A stretch of 53,486 nucleotides of DNA from Chitinophagaceae bacterium (lineage in GTDB: Bacteria > Bacteroidota > Bacteroidia > Chitinophagales > Chitinophagaceae): positions 1 to 53,486 of the forward strand of contig JAGXRG010000034.1 of assembly GCA_018335935.1 (NCBI GenBank), given 5' to 3'. How positions within the stretch are numbered: the first letter of the stretch is position 1; each line of letters begins with the position of its first letter. Shown here in pieces: positions 25,461-34,351 of the stretch. The position numbers and the translations under genes were made by a program. Below the pieces are notes generated by a model. The model saw only the letters and a program-made list of their open reading frames with translations. It ran no database searches and was not told where the DNA came from.

Positions 25461-26794
25461 GTAATTTTTAAAATATTTTTTGTTGATGGTGTTATTTTAA
25501 ATCTATCATCAATTCTCATTCCTACTACCCAAATTATTTTTTTGTTAGACTCTAATACCCAAACTCTTTCTTTTTGTATTTGAGATAATTTTTGATTGAT
25601 AAAAAACCTACTCAGCTTTTGTTTTTTACGCATGCCTAATGGATAAAAATAATCTCCTGTTTTCCATCTTCTTAACAATAAAGGAAATTTAATATGCTGA
25701 GCATCTAAAGTAATAATATCTGTTGTTGTAGATAGATTAAAGCTAGTACTCATTTCAAATTTTTCAAGCCTCAGCTTACCCTGTTCAAATATAATAAGTT
25801 TATCATTTTCTTGAATGAGATGAAATGCATTTGTAGGTTCAGATAAAGCTGAAACTATAAGCCAGTTTCTATTTTTTAAAATTCGATGTGTTGATGAATT
25901 AATATGAGCAGCAGTATATGCATCTAACAACTTAATAATTTCACTAACTTGATGAGTAGTGAAATTAAACTCTTTAAAAATCTCCCAAATAATTGTATTT
26001 AATGGTTGAGATTTTTTTAGTGAAAGAATAGAAAGATGATACTCCTCTCCAACTTTTTTGAGTAATGTTCTTTTTAAAGTGAGTATAGCTTTTTGATATA
26101 GAAATGCTACATCATTGAAACGTTGAATATTATTTTGAACATTTTGTTCAAACTGAGGAAATTGTTCTTCAATTAATGGAAGTATTTGATTTCTGAAACT
26201 GTTTCTTGTGTATTTATTCAAAGCATTACTTGAATCTTCTACCCATTGCAAACCCTTATTGGTAGCATACTCTAGCAATTCTTTTTTGCTAAATGACAAT
26301 AAAGGTCGAATGATTTTTCTTTCTTTATCAAATATATCAATACCTGTTAAACCTTCTACTCCTGTTCCTCTACAAAAATTAATGAATGTAGTTTCTATAT
26401 TATCATTCAAATGATGTGCAGTAACTATATAAGTTGTCACATGGTTATGTTCATGTTGAAGTTCCCTAAACCAATTATACCTTAAATTTCTTGCAGCCAC
26501 TTGAATGGATAATTTATTTTCAGCTGCATAGATTTCGGTGCTAAATGATTTTACATAAATTTCAACTTCATAATTTGCAGCTAATGTTCTTACAAAATTT
26601 TCATCTCTTACACTTTCGTCATTTCTCAATTGAAAATTACAATGGGCTATACAAAATGGAATTTTAAGTTGATGTATTAAATCAACCATCACCACACTAT
26701 CAATACCTCCACTTACAGCAAGAATTAATTTAAATTCTTTTGGAAGAAAGCTAGCAAATTGTTTTTGAAATAAATCTTTAAAATGGTTGAACAA
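25448..26794 (-). CDS. tilS: tRNA(Ile)-lysidine synthase TilS
   Basis: A 448-residue enzyme that converts cytidine-34 of tRNA-Ile(CAU) to lysidine using ATP and lysine. The PP-loop is LAVSGGIDSVVMVDL; other landmarks are IAHCNFQLRNDES, TAHHLNDNIETTFINFCRGTG and WVEDSSNALNKYTRNSFRNQILP. The C-terminal TilS domain (~365-445) has RRWKTGDYFYPLGMRKKQKLS. No ATG precedes the PP-loop in this frame and a stop (TAG) lies 22 bases further upstream, so translation probably starts at the TTG. The gene lies 10 bases behind the acyl-CoA reductase gene on the same strand, which may supply translation. Confidence 0.95.
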   Translation of the reverse strand: MFNHFKDLFQKQFASFLPKEFKLILAVSGGIDSVVMVDLIHQLKIPFCIAHCNFQLRNDESVRDENFVRTLAANYEVEIYVKSFSTEIYAAENKLSIQVAARNLRYNWFRELQHEHNHVTTYIVTAHHLNDNIETTFINFCRGTGVEGLTGIDIFDKERKIIRPLLSFSKKELLEYATNKGLQWVEDSSNALNKYTRNSFRNQILPLIEEQFPQFEQNVQNNIQRFNDVAFLYQKAILTLKRTLLKKVGEEYHLSILSLKKSQPLNTIIWEIFKEFNFTTHQVSEIIKLLDAYTAAHINSSTHRILKNRNWLIVSALSEPTNAFHLIQENDKLIIFEQGKLRLEKFEMSTSFNLSTTTDIITLDAQHIKFPLLLRRWKTGDYFYPLGMRKKQKLSRFFINQKLSQIQKERVWVLESNKKIIWVVGMRIDDRFKITPSTKNILKITYEK

Positions 26795-26804
26795 AATAAC
26801 TGTT

Positions 26805-27800
26805 TTATAGTTCTGCTAAAAATTTCATCGTATCAATTCCATCTGCATAATCTGTCAAACTTGGTATTTGTGCAGTACCAAATGGCGTATAATTTTTTCC
26901 TACTACACATTGAATATCATCATTATTTTCTATTAGTGTTTTTACGTCCTCAATATTTTTATAATAACTATAATGAACCTGACTAATAGCCGAAAAAATA
27001 GAGTCATTTTGAGAGAGAATTACACTTCCATCAGTCATATAAAACTTACTATTCATCATTAACATAGCCAATTGATAATCGTAATTGTGTTTGTATTTAT
27101 GAAAGTCTAAAAAATATTCATAAGTTTTAAGTTCTTGCAATAAAGGAATGAAATCATAGTTTTCAGGTACATAAAGATGTGTTACGTTTCTACAACCTTG
27201 ACCAAAATACAGTTGAATATCTTTTGCTAGGTTTTTTAATTCTTCTTGTGTTTCATTTCCATTTATTACAGCTACTGAAGTTCTATTCCTGCGAATGATG
27301 TTAGGATATTTTCCAAAATACAAATCAAAATATCTGCTGCTGTTATTGCTACCAGTTGCAATATAGGCATCACAGTTTTTAAGTGTTTGTGCAAAATTGA
27401 TTTGAGGTGTTAATCTCTCATCCCATTCTATGAGCTTTTCAACAATATGCTTGATAAGTACTTCATCTTTTGAAGAGGGTTTTATTAATATTTTATGTCC
27501 ACTCATAAAAACACATAAAAAATCATGAAAGCCCACTAAGGGAATATTTCCTGCCATTACAACCCCTACTGTTTTCTTATTAAAATTATTTGCAATTGAA
27601 TAGGCTTGTACCCAACTCTCTAATTTCTTTTTATCTAAAAATGCTGTACAAATATTTTGAATAGATAGTTCAATAAATTCTGGTATAAACCAAGCATTAG
27701 CATATTGTGCTTCTTGCTTAACATTTATCCAATTTTCATCTGTGGATAACAAATAATTTTTAAGTTTATCTAAAATATTTATTCTTTCTTCAATATTCAT
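26805..27800 (-). CDS. LuxC-like acyl-CoA reductase
   Basis: A 331-residue protein resembling the NAD(P)H-dependent acyl-protein/acyl-CoA reductases (LuxC fold, aldehyde-dehydrogenase superfamily). Visible are VGVVMAGNIPLVGFHDFL (nucleotide-binding region), ILIKPSSKDEV, the GSNNSSRYFDLYF segment and the probable nucleophile cysteine in FGQGCRNVTHLYVP. A likely reaction is reduction of a fatty acyl thioester to the aldehyde, but no partner enzyme is present to confirm the pathway. It is divergent from a 2[4Fe-4S] ferredoxin gene 58 bases away, an arrangement I recall as recurrent in Bacteroidota, which suggests a shared redox task. tilS follows 10 bases downstream. Confidence 0.85.
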   Translation of the reverse strand: MNIEERINILDKLKNYLLSTDENWINVKQEAQYANAWFIPEFIELSIQNICTAFLDKKKLESWVQAYSIANNFNKKTVGVVMAGNIPLVGFHDFLCVFMSGHKILIKPSSKDEVLIKHIVEKLIEWDERLTPQINFAQTLKNCDAYIATGSNNSSRYFDLYFGKYPNIIRRNRTSVAVINGNETQEELKNLAKDIQLYFGQGCRNVTHLYVPENYDFIPLLQELKTYEYFLDFHKYKHNYDYQLAMLMMNSKFYMTDGSVILSQNDSIFSAISQVHYSYYKNIEDVKTLIENNDDIQCVVGKNYTPFGTAQIPSLTDYADGIDTMKFLAEL

Positions 27801-27858
27801 TTAATAATTTCTTTACTTTTAACTCGTTATTTAATTAAACTTTAAACAAAAATATACT

Positions 27859-28209
27859 ATGGCTATTAAAATAACAGACGAATGTATTAATTGTGGAGCT
27901 TGTGAGCCTGAATGTCCTAATAATGCAATTTATGAAGGTGGCGTACAATGGGCAATTTCTGATGGAACATCTATTAAAGGAAGTTTTACTTTAATGGATG
28001 GTTCAACTATTGATGCTGATGCAAAAAATGCTCCAATTGCAGATGATGTGTATTATATTGTACCCAATAAATGTACAGAATGTCAAGGATTTCATGAAGA
28101 ACCACAATGTGCAAGTGTTTGCCCAGTTGATTGTTGCGTTCCTGATGAAGCTTATGTTGAAACTGTAGAGGAACTTATTGCTAAAAAAGATAAAATGCAT
28201 TTAGCGTAA
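27859..28209 (+). CDS. 2[4Fe-4S] ferredoxin
   Basis: A 116-residue electron carrier with two clusters. The first motif is C-x2-C-x2-C-x3-CP ([14 protein letters not shown]). The second is the Alvin-type spacing CTEC-x8[10 protein letters not shown] with an insertion between the first cysteines. About 40 residues separate the two motifs and a short helical tail follows. It is divergent from the acyl-CoA reductase gene. Its final 9 bases overlap the 3' end of the YkgJ gene on the opposite strand. Confidence 0.96.
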   Translation: MAIKITDECINCGACEPECPNNAIYEGGVQWAISDGTSIKGSFTLMDGSTIDADAKNAPIADDVYYIVPNKCTECQGFHEEPQCASVCPVDCCVPDEAYVETVEELIAKKDKMHLA

Positions 28210-28689
28210 TTGCATATCGCTTATTTTTTCGAGAACAAAATATACGGCCGGGCAAAAACTTGAATTTTTTAAAGTAATGTTCGGCCTTTTTAATAATACG
28301 TCTTCGTCGGTATAAGGAAACCTTCTGCAATCTGAGGGTCTAACCTCATAAATGCTGCAATAATTATCGCTTCCTAGAAATACACATGGCTGTTTTTTTC
28401 CTACATAATCGCCATCTTCATCTAAATTTAAATAGGTATCAATAAAAACACTTTCTTTTAATTTCAAGTGTTTACTAATTCTTTTTATATCGGTAGTTTT
28501 AAATCTGGGAGAATAGTTTTTACAACAAGCAGCACATTCTAAACAATCAATTTTACTAAATGCTTCATCATGCAGTTGTGGCAATTGTTTAATTGTCTTA
28601 GCCTGATGTATCGTTTTTAACAATCTTTTATACTCTTTTTGCTTGTTGGCACTATCAATTTGCCAATTTTCTAATTTAGGCTCTCCCAT
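28201..28689 (-). CDS. YkgJ-family cysteine cluster protein
   Basis: A 162-residue protein with the zinc- or iron-cluster pattern of the YkgJ family (UPF0153): [15 protein letters not shown], then [25 protein letters not shown], then a final cysteine in SSFCPAVYF. The biochemical role is unknown. An upstream in-frame ATG would add 15 residues (MYFLIKSCDM...), but [10 protein letters not shown] is the more typical beginning. It is tail-to-tail with the ferredoxin gene. Confidence 0.88.
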   Translation of the reverse strand: MGEPKLENWQIDSANKQKEYKRLLKTIHQAKTIKQLPQLHDEAFSKIDCLECAACCKNYSPRFKTTDIKRISKHLKLKESVFIDTYLNLDEDGDYVGKKQPCVFLGSDNYCSIYEVRPSDCRRFPYTDEDVLLKRPNITLKNSSFCPAVYFVLEKISDMQLR

Positions 28690-28883
28690 GATGCAAAATA
28701 ACAACATATCACAGCTTTTAATCAAAAAGTACAACTGTAATAATTTTAGTCAATAAATATCAAACCTATTGAATAATAAAGTAGTTACTTCAACGTTATT
28801 AATGTTTAGTGGGAAAAATATATCTACTAAGAAGAGAAATCCACATTGAACTTATTTTAAATGAACTAACTAAAATAGTTTAA

Positions 28884-28891
28884 TAAATTTG
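28884..28891 (+). promoter_or_regulatory. -7 box TAAATTTG before the lipoprotein gene
   Basis: TAnnTTTG match 22 bases before the ATG at 28914; the -33 box is not recognisable. Confidence 0.4.
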
Positions 28892-28913
28892 GAACGACTT
28901 TGAACAGCTCAGC

Positions 28914-29555
28914 ATGATTGATAAAAAAATGCAAAAAACTAAACTGTATATTACCATATTATTTTCTACGCTGTTTTTCAGTTGTGTTCCCAGCCGACAG
29001 GTTGATGTACCTATAAAATTTCAACCCATACAACCAAGAATTGAAACAGCTCCTAAACAAGTAGAAACTGATGTTATGATTCCTTTTACAAGAGAATTAT
29101 ACAACAGACTTAGAGCAGCTAATCAGGATATTAGAAAACTTCAATTTTTCGTTGACCAAACCATTATTCTAAGCAGAGGTACTAGTCAGGATAAATTATA
29201 TATCGATCAAGGTAAATTGGTTAACCAATCTGGTATGAATGAAAATAAAATTGAACTACCAGCTTTAACTCCTGGAGTAGTTGAACTTATTGAACCAGAT
29301 GGCATGAGGGTTTCATTTGAAAGTGCTAATAACAATATTAAATTCATCAACAATAAATATTCTCCTGAGTTTTTCATTTTTTCTGGAAATAATTGGGAAA
29401 ATGGCACTGCAGAAATTGATTATAAAGGAACAACTTATAGAGCTAGTTGTGCAACTTGTTCAAGTGTAGCTGAAGCTAAATTAGTGGTTCGACAAAAAGA
29501 TATTATGGCAGGTGATACCAAATCTTACATCATAGGTGGTAGAACTATACATTAA
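28914..29555 (+). CDS. Hypothetical lipoprotein
   Basis: A 213-residue protein with a lipoprotein signal (TKLYITILFSTLFFSCVPSR; cysteine ~24). The mature part has proline-rich spacer sequence (~28-48), a helical segment (MIPFTRELYNRLRAANQDIRKLQFFV) and then a beta-rich domain. Two cysteines lie close together in RASCATCSS. An alternative ATG at 28929 gives an equally good signal. I do not recognise a family. It is followed by a clear hairpin terminator. Confidence 0.75.
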   Translation: MIDKKMQKTKLYITILFSTLFFSCVPSRQVDVPIKFQPIQPRIETAPKQVETDVMIPFTRELYNRLRAANQDIRKLQFFVDQTIILSRGTSQDKLYIDQGKLVNQSGMNENKIELPALTPGVVELIEPDGMRVSFESANNNIKFINNKYSPEFFIFSGNNWENGTAEIDYKGTTYRASCATCSSVAEAKLVVRQKDIMAGDTKSYIIGGRTIH

Positions 29556-29582
29556 GTAACTGGGTTTTCTGACAAAAAAGAG

Positions 29583-29607
29583 AGTCTTGCTTTTGCAAGA
29601 CTTTTTT
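29583..29607 (+). terminator. Intrinsic terminator after the lipoprotein gene
   Basis: Perfect 8-bp stem AGTCTTGC-TTTT-GCAAGACT followed by TTTTTATT, 27 bases after the stop. The A-rich 5' flank would let it work on the other strand as well. Confidence 0.88.
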
Positions 29608-29673
29608 ATTTACTAAAAAAGATAATATTAAACACCTAGCTTATTAATTACTAAACTCAAAAATATGCTTAAG

Positions 29674-29681
29674 TAGCTTTG
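29674..29681 (+). promoter_or_regulatory. -7 box TAGCTTTG before the SDR-DUF2071 pair
   Basis: TAnnTTTG match 29 bases before the SDR ATG, just downstream of the preceding terminator. No clear -33 box. Confidence 0.4.
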
Positions 29682-29710
29682 CAATATTACTTAAGTAATC
29701 AATAAAAATT

Positions 29711-30409
29711 ATGTCAAACATATTAATAATAGGTGCTTCAAGTGGAATTGGTGAACAATTAACTAAACAATTGGCTCAAAATGGTGAACAAGTTTTTGCA
29801 ACTTACAACACAACAACCCCAACCTTTCAACACCCAAGTGTTCATTATTTTCCATTAAATGTTTTAGATGAAAACCTTGAGTTATCATTTATTCCTGAAA
29901 ATGTTCAAAGTGTAATTTTTTGCCCTGGTTCTATCAATCTAAAGCCATTTGACAGAATTAAACCAATCGATTTTGTTGAAGATTATCAGTTACAAGTGGT
30001 TGGGGCAATTAAAGTAATACAGCAGGTTTTACCAAAACTAAAGACCACATCAAATGCTTCAATTGTATTATTCTCAACTATTGCAGTACAAACAGGTTTA
30101 CCATTTCATACTCAAGTTGCAGCATCAAAAGGTGCCATTGAGGGTTTAACAAAAGCATTAGCTGCCGAATATGCTCCAAAAATTAGAGTAAATGCAATTG
30201 CACCTTCTTTAACCCAAACCACATTAGCCCGTTCACTAGTAAATACAGAACAAAAAATAGAAGCCAATGCACAAAGACACCCTTTAAAAAGAATTGGACA
30301 AGCACATGATATTGCAAACATGGCTGAATTTTTAATTTCAGAAAAAGCGAGTTGGATAACAGGGCAAATTTTTCATGTAGATGGTGGAATGTCTACAATT
30401 AAACTTTAA
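29711..30409 (+). CDS. SDR-fold protein lacking the catalytic tyrosine
   Basis: A 232-residue Rossmann protein. The cofactor loop IIGASSGIGEQL and the C-terminal ASWITGQIFHVDGGMS are typical of classical SDRs. The catalytic region is unusual: serine is present (FSTIAV, S122) and lysine is kept (ASKGA, K140), but the residue four before it, normally tyrosine, is Val136 (HTQVAASK). CPG replaces NAG at 71-73. I recall similar tyrosine-less SDRs in Bacteroidota near DUF2071 and photolyase genes. The reaction is unknown; it may bind NAD(P) without the usual proton relay. The DUF2071 gene starts 3 bases after the stop. Confidence 0.88.
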   Translation: MSNILIIGASSGIGEQLTKQLAQNGEQVFATYNTTTPTFQHPSVHYFPLNVLDENLELSFIPENVQSVIFCPGSINLKPFDRIKPIDFVEDYQLQVVGAIKVIQQVLPKLKTTSNASIVLFSTIAVQTGLPFHTQVAASKGAIEGLTKALAAEYAPKIRVNAIAPSLTQTTLARSLVNTEQKIEANAQRHPLKRIGQAHDIANMAEFLISEKASWITGQIFHVDGGMSTIKL

Positions 30410-30412
30410 TTG

Positions 30413-31123
30413 ATGAAAACATTTTTAACTGCACGTTGGGAAAATTTAGTTATGGCCAACTATGAGGTTCCTGCAGAAGTTTTGCAACCTTATTTACCAA
30501 ATGGTATTGAATTAGATTTTTTTGAAGGAAAAGCATTCGTGAGTCTTGTTGGATTTATGTTTAAAAATACCAAACTGTTTAAAATACCTATTCCATATTT
30601 CGGAACTTTTGAAGAAGTTAATTTGAGGTTTTATGTAAAAAGAATTCATAATAATGAAATTAAAAGAGGTGTAGTATTTATTAATGAAACTGTACCATAC
30701 AAACCTGTAGCATGGTTAGCCAATAAATTGTATCAAGAAAATTATGTAGCTATTCCTACCAAAAGTAAAATTGAAATGTTTGCTGAAACCAAAGAACTAA
30801 ACTATTCGTGGAAAATAAAAAACAGATGGAATCAAATTCAGGTTAAAGCATACATTGAGGCTAAAACAATGATGAGGAATAGTATTGAAGAGTTCATATT
30901 TGAACATTATTATGGCTACACAAAATATAATTCTCAATCACAAGAGTATAAAGTAAATCACCCATCTTGGCAAACCAACCCAATATTTGATTACACAATT
31001 GACTGTGATTTTAGTTTGATGTATGGAAAGGAATTTGAATTTCTAAATACTTCAATACCTCATTCAGTATTATTAGCTGAAGGCTCAGCAGTTAGTATAG
31101 ATTGGAAAAGAAAAACATTCTAA
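30413..31123 (+). CDS. DUF2071 (YqjF-like) protein
   Basis: A 236-residue protein of the DUF2071/YqjF family. Landmarks are the N-terminal TARWENLVMANYEVPAEVLQPYLP, FVSLVGFMFKNTKLF, NLRFYVKR and the ending HSVLLAEGSAVSIDWKRK. The fold resembles acetoacetate decarboxylase but no catalytic lysine can be assigned here. Start chosen at the ATG one codon after an in-frame TTG. It is coupled to the SDR-like gene by a 3-base spacer, suggesting a joint function. Confidence 0.9.
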   Translation: MKTFLTARWENLVMANYEVPAEVLQPYLPNGIELDFFEGKAFVSLVGFMFKNTKLFKIPIPYFGTFEEVNLRFYVKRIHNNEIKRGVVFINETVPYKPVAWLANKLYQENYVAIPTKSKIEMFAETKELNYSWKIKNRWNQIQVKAYIEAKTMMRNSIEEFIFEHYYGYTKYNSQSQEYKVNHPSWQTNPIFDYTIDCDFSLMYGKEFEFLNTSIPHSVLLAEGSAVSIDWKRKTF

Positions 31124-31133
31124 AAATATTTAT

Positions 31134-31155
31134 TCTGTTATAGAAAACAGATTTT
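31134..31155 (+). terminator. Possible weak terminator after DUF2071 gene
   Basis: Short stem TCTGTT-ATAGAA-AACAGA followed by TTTT. The stem is only 6 bp, so this is tentative. Confidence 0.3.
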
Positions 31156-31266
31156 GAATAGTTTTTGTATATAATTATTAAAAAATTCAATTCCCAAAAT
31201 TGAAATATAGAATTGAAGATTTTTTTAATATGAAGCTAGATTTTACTTCTATTCCATATTTAAATA

Positions 31267-33849
31267 TTAAGCAGAATTTCTGCTTGCATTAATATTTCCA
31301 AATAAAGAACGAGTAACTAATTTTTCGTACACAGCAATTTCATCTTTATTTTTCTCTTTGTTTTTTTCTAATTCCTGAATTTTCTTCAAAGCATATTGCT
31401 GTATGGTTAGTAATGGTAACACTATTGATTCTCTAATTGCAATTGAAGCTTTTGCAGCAGGTTCGTTTTCCATCAACACTTTAAAATTAGAAAGTTTTAA
31501 TAAAAGACTTTGTGTTGTTACATATTCGGTATAAATAATGTTCCAAAATTCACCAAACTCTTTATCATCTGCCATATACTTTGTTAAATCGAAGAAGGAT
31601 TTTGATAGAGCCATCATACTATTATCTATAAGTGTTTTAAAGAAATTTGAATTCTTATACAGTTTTTTTACTTTATTAAATTCACCATTGTCTTCATAAA
31701 ATTTCAAAGCAGTTCCCACACCAAAAAAACCTGGCACATTTTGTTTAAGCTGACTCCAAGAGCCTACAAAAGGAATGGCTCTTAAATCACTAAAGTTGAG
31801 TTGTTTTGATTTTCCTCGTTTTGAAGGTCGACTGCCAATATTGGTTTTAGCATAGTATTTTAAAGTACTCATTCTTTCTAAATAAGGAATGAACTTAGGA
31901 TGATTTTTAAAACTTGTATATGCTGTGTAACTCAATACAGCCAAGTGGTCTAAGAGTTCAATTTCTTCTGAACTCAAACTCAACTGTGTTGCATGCAATC
32001 TATTATAAATTCCAGAACTAATTAATTGTTCAATATTAAATTGAGAAGAATCTAAGGTTCCAAAATTAGAGCTAATGGTTTGTCCTTGTATAGTTAACTG
32101 TACTTCTTTAGCCTCAATAGTTGGACCTAAAGATGCATAAAATTGATGCGTTTTACCACCACCACGTGCAGGAGGCCCTCCTCTTCCATCAAAGAAGATT
32201 ACAGTAATATTATACTTTCTAGATATTTCAGTTAATCGTTCTTTTGCCCTAAATATGGCCCAATTTGCCATTAAATAACCTCCATCTTTTGTACCATCAG
32301 AAAATCCTAACATAATGGTTTGTTTGTGATTTCTATTCTTTAAATGATTTTGATAATTAGTGTTAGTATACAATTCTTCCATAATTAAATGAGCGTGTTC
32401 TAAATCTGCTACAGTTTCAAAAAGTGGACAAATATCTAATGGCAACTCATTTTCAAAAGCTACTAGTTTAAGCATTGCAAATAATTGCATTACCTGTAAT
32501 GAAGAATGTGTATTACTGATGATATATCTATGAATTGATTTTGGGCCATTTGAAAGTTGTATTTCTTTTATGGCTTTAATGGTTTTTATGGTTTTAATAA
32601 CATCTTCATCTTTAAATGTAGCTTCTGAAATTCTTCCTTTAATTGTAGAAAGTGCAATAAATTGTTCTTTCACTGAAAGTTGCTGATAATTTTTTGGGAA
32701 GATGTTGTTTTTGCTATTGCAATATTGCAATACAATTTTGTCAAAAACTTTATCATGAATACTGCTATCTTGTCGAATATCTAAAATAGCAAAATGATAT
32801 CCGAATAAATGAATTTTATTGATTAAACTATTAATTTCACTTACGTATAAAGACTGATGTTCTTTAACAATAATAGCTTTAATATCTTCTAATTCCTGAA
32901 TAAAATCATTTAATAACAAAGTACTGGTATTTACTGTAATGGTACTGCTATACAATTTGGTTTCGAGTATTGTTATTCTTTCTTCAACGCCTTTAAAAGT
33001 AAGCTTTCTCTTAAGTTTTCGAATATCACGATAATAGTTTTTTAAAATGGTTTGTTTTAATCTATAGGCAACTTTTAAAGTAATTGCTGGTGTAACAAAA
33101 GGGTTGCCATCTCTATCACCACCTGGCCAAAATCCAATATTTATAATATCATTATGTATTGGCTCATGATGAAATATATTCTGTTGAATATAATCATAAA
33201 TATTTCCATAAGCATAATAAAAAACATTTTCTAAATACCAAATCAAGCTCACAGCTTCATCGTATGGTGTGGGCTTATTTTGCTTAAAAAATGGTGTTTT
33301 CCCCAGCTGAGCTAACAAGTCATTTATAGCTAGTAAATCGTTTTGTTTTATAGCTAAGGTTAAATCAGTAATAATACCTAAAACACTTCCAGGATAAAAT
33401 TGTGTAGGATGTGCTGTTAAAACAATTCTTACTTTAAATTCTTCTAAATATTTTTTTAAGATTGCTAATTTATTTTCTGCTTTTGCGGACTCTTTTAATC
33501 CTCTTAAAGTGCCTATACCCTCCATATGATTTACAATGGGGAAAGCTGCATCTTCAATAGCATCGAAAAGCACAACTTGCCGTTCTATATATTGAATAAA
33601 TTGAAAGAGTAGATTAACTCGACTAGTCTTTTTCCGTCCTGACTGATATTTTTTAAAAAAGGTATCTACAATAGCTGTTGGATTTTCTCCTTCTTCAAAG
33701 CCCTGTTTACAAGTTTCATGAAACAATGGTAATAATACTCCTGTTTTATTTACTGTATCAAAAGGCAAAGTCATAAAAATGCTATTATATATCTGATACT
33801 TTGCTAAAACATTTTGATTGAATCGGATTAATTTAGGTTGTAATGACAT
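31267..33849 (-). CDS. ppc: Phosphoenolpyruvate carboxylase
   Basis: An 860-residue PEPC, forming oxaloacetate from PEP and bicarbonate to refill the TCA cycle. Catalytic landmarks are VLTAHPTQ (the H138 region of E. coli), FWPGGDRDGNPFVTP, MLGFSDGTKDGGYLMANW (the K546 region), FDGRGGPPARGGG and NIGSRPSKRG. Two departures from the E. coli pattern are noted. The loop HGRGG reads DGRGG, so the histidine equivalent to H579 is aspartate. The C-terminus ends in RNSA instead of the usual MRNTG. I recall the first change as common in the Bacteroidota subfamily. The gene stands downstream of the tmRNA terminator. Confidence 0.95.
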   Translation of the reverse strand: MSLQPKLIRFNQNVLAKYQIYNSIFMTLPFDTVNKTGVLLPLFHETCKQGFEEGENPTAIVDTFFKKYQSGRKKTSRVNLLFQFIQYIERQVVLFDAIEDAAFPIVNHMEGIGTLRGLKESAKAENKLAILKKYLEEFKVRIVLTAHPTQFYPGSVLGIITDLTLAIKQNDLLAINDLLAQLGKTPFFKQNKPTPYDEAVSLIWYLENVFYYAYGNIYDYIQQNIFHHEPIHNDIINIGFWPGGDRDGNPFVTPAITLKVAYRLKQTILKNYYRDIRKLKRKLTFKGVEERITILETKLYSSTITVNTSTLLLNDFIQELEDIKAIIVKEHQSLYVSEINSLINKIHLFGYHFAILDIRQDSSIHDKVFDKIVLQYCNSKNNIFPKNYQQLSVKEQFIALSTIKGRISEATFKDEDVIKTIKTIKAIKEIQLSNGPKSIHRYIISNTHSSLQVMQLFAMLKLVAFENELPLDICPLFETVADLEHAHLIMEELYTNTNYQNHLKNRNHKQTIMLGFSDGTKDGGYLMANWAIFRAKERLTEISRKYNITVIFFDGRGGPPARGGGKTHQFYASLGPTIEAKEVQLTIQGQTISSNFGTLDSSQFNIEQLISSGIYNRLHATQLSLSSEEIELLDHLAVLSYTAYTSFKNHPKFIPYLERMSTLKYYAKTNIGSRPSKRGKSKQLNFSDLRAIPFVGSWSQLKQNVPGFFGVGTALKFYEDNGEFNKVKKLYKNSNFFKTLIDNSMMALSKSFFDLTKYMADDKEFGEFWNIIYTEYVTTQSLLLKLSNFKVLMENEPAAKASIAIRESIVLPLLTIQQYALKKIQELEKNKEKNKDEIAVYEKLVTRSLFGNINASRNSA

Positions 33850-33920
33850 ATTTATTAAGTAGAAGTCTGAAAATACATCATTAATAATTAAAGTGAAAAT
33901 TTTGTGGTGGAAGAAATTAA

Positions 33921-33944
33921 AATAGCCACAATAAAGTGGCTATT
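33921..33944 (-). terminator. Terminator downstream of tmRNA
   Basis: A 9-bp stem AATAGCCAC-AATAAA-GTGGCTATT with T-rich flanks, 6 bases beyond the tmRNA 3' end and before ppc on the same strand. It is symmetrical enough to act in both directions. Confidence 0.8.
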
Positions 33945-33949
33945 TTTTG

Positions 33950-34319
33950 TGGACCTGAGGAGAATCGAACTCCTGTCCAAACATATTTACCATAAGGTTT
34001 CTACACGTTTATTTCTTTATTGATTGTTAGGAAAAAGCAGGAAAAGAACAAACCAACTTTAACCTTAGCTGAATAATCTTTTGTAATAATCACAGCCTTT
34101 TATTACAGCATCTTGAATTTGTTTTGAGTCGGCGGGAGAACTTGGTATCAAGAAAACCTGTTCTGCGGCCCAAATGACTAGCTAATCACTGATTAGGCAG
34201 CCATGGCATACGAAGTATTGCCAGTTAAATTGTGAGTATTCAGATTAACGTGTTAATTACACAACACACGACGTGCTTATACTTACCGCAACCTATGCTG
34301 TCGAAACCAGTACAGGCCC
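33950..34319 (-). ncRNA. ssrA: Transfer-messenger RNA (tmRNA)
   Basis: About 370 bases on the minus strand. The 5' end GGGCCTGTACTGGTTTCGAC is the classical tmRNA start. The 3' end carries the T-arm GGACAGGAGTTCGATTCTCC and the acceptor strand CAGGTCC-A. The 7-bp acceptor stem GGGCCUG/CAGGUCC contains the G3-U wobble that marks alanine charging. CCA is not fully encoded (ACAA follows), so it must be added. The tag reading frame (34193-34222) begins GGC AAT ACT and encodes GNTSYAMAA before TAA, so the added tag after alanine is predicted as A-GNTSYAMAA. The region between tag and T-arm has the expected pseudoknot-rich character (repeated GCTG/CAGC and CCTG words). It rescues stalled ribosomes together with SmpB. 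Confidence 0.96.
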
Positions 34320-34337
34320 AAATTGTAAGTCAATCTG

Positions 34338-34345
34338 CAAATTTA
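34338..34345 (-). promoter_or_regulatory. -7 box TAAATTTG for tmRNA
   Basis: Minus-strand TAnnTTTG match 18 bases before the mature 5' end, in the short gap behind the TPR gene; the -33 box would fall in that gene's 3' end and is not distinct. Confidence 0.4.
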
Positions 34346-34351
34346 CAACTT

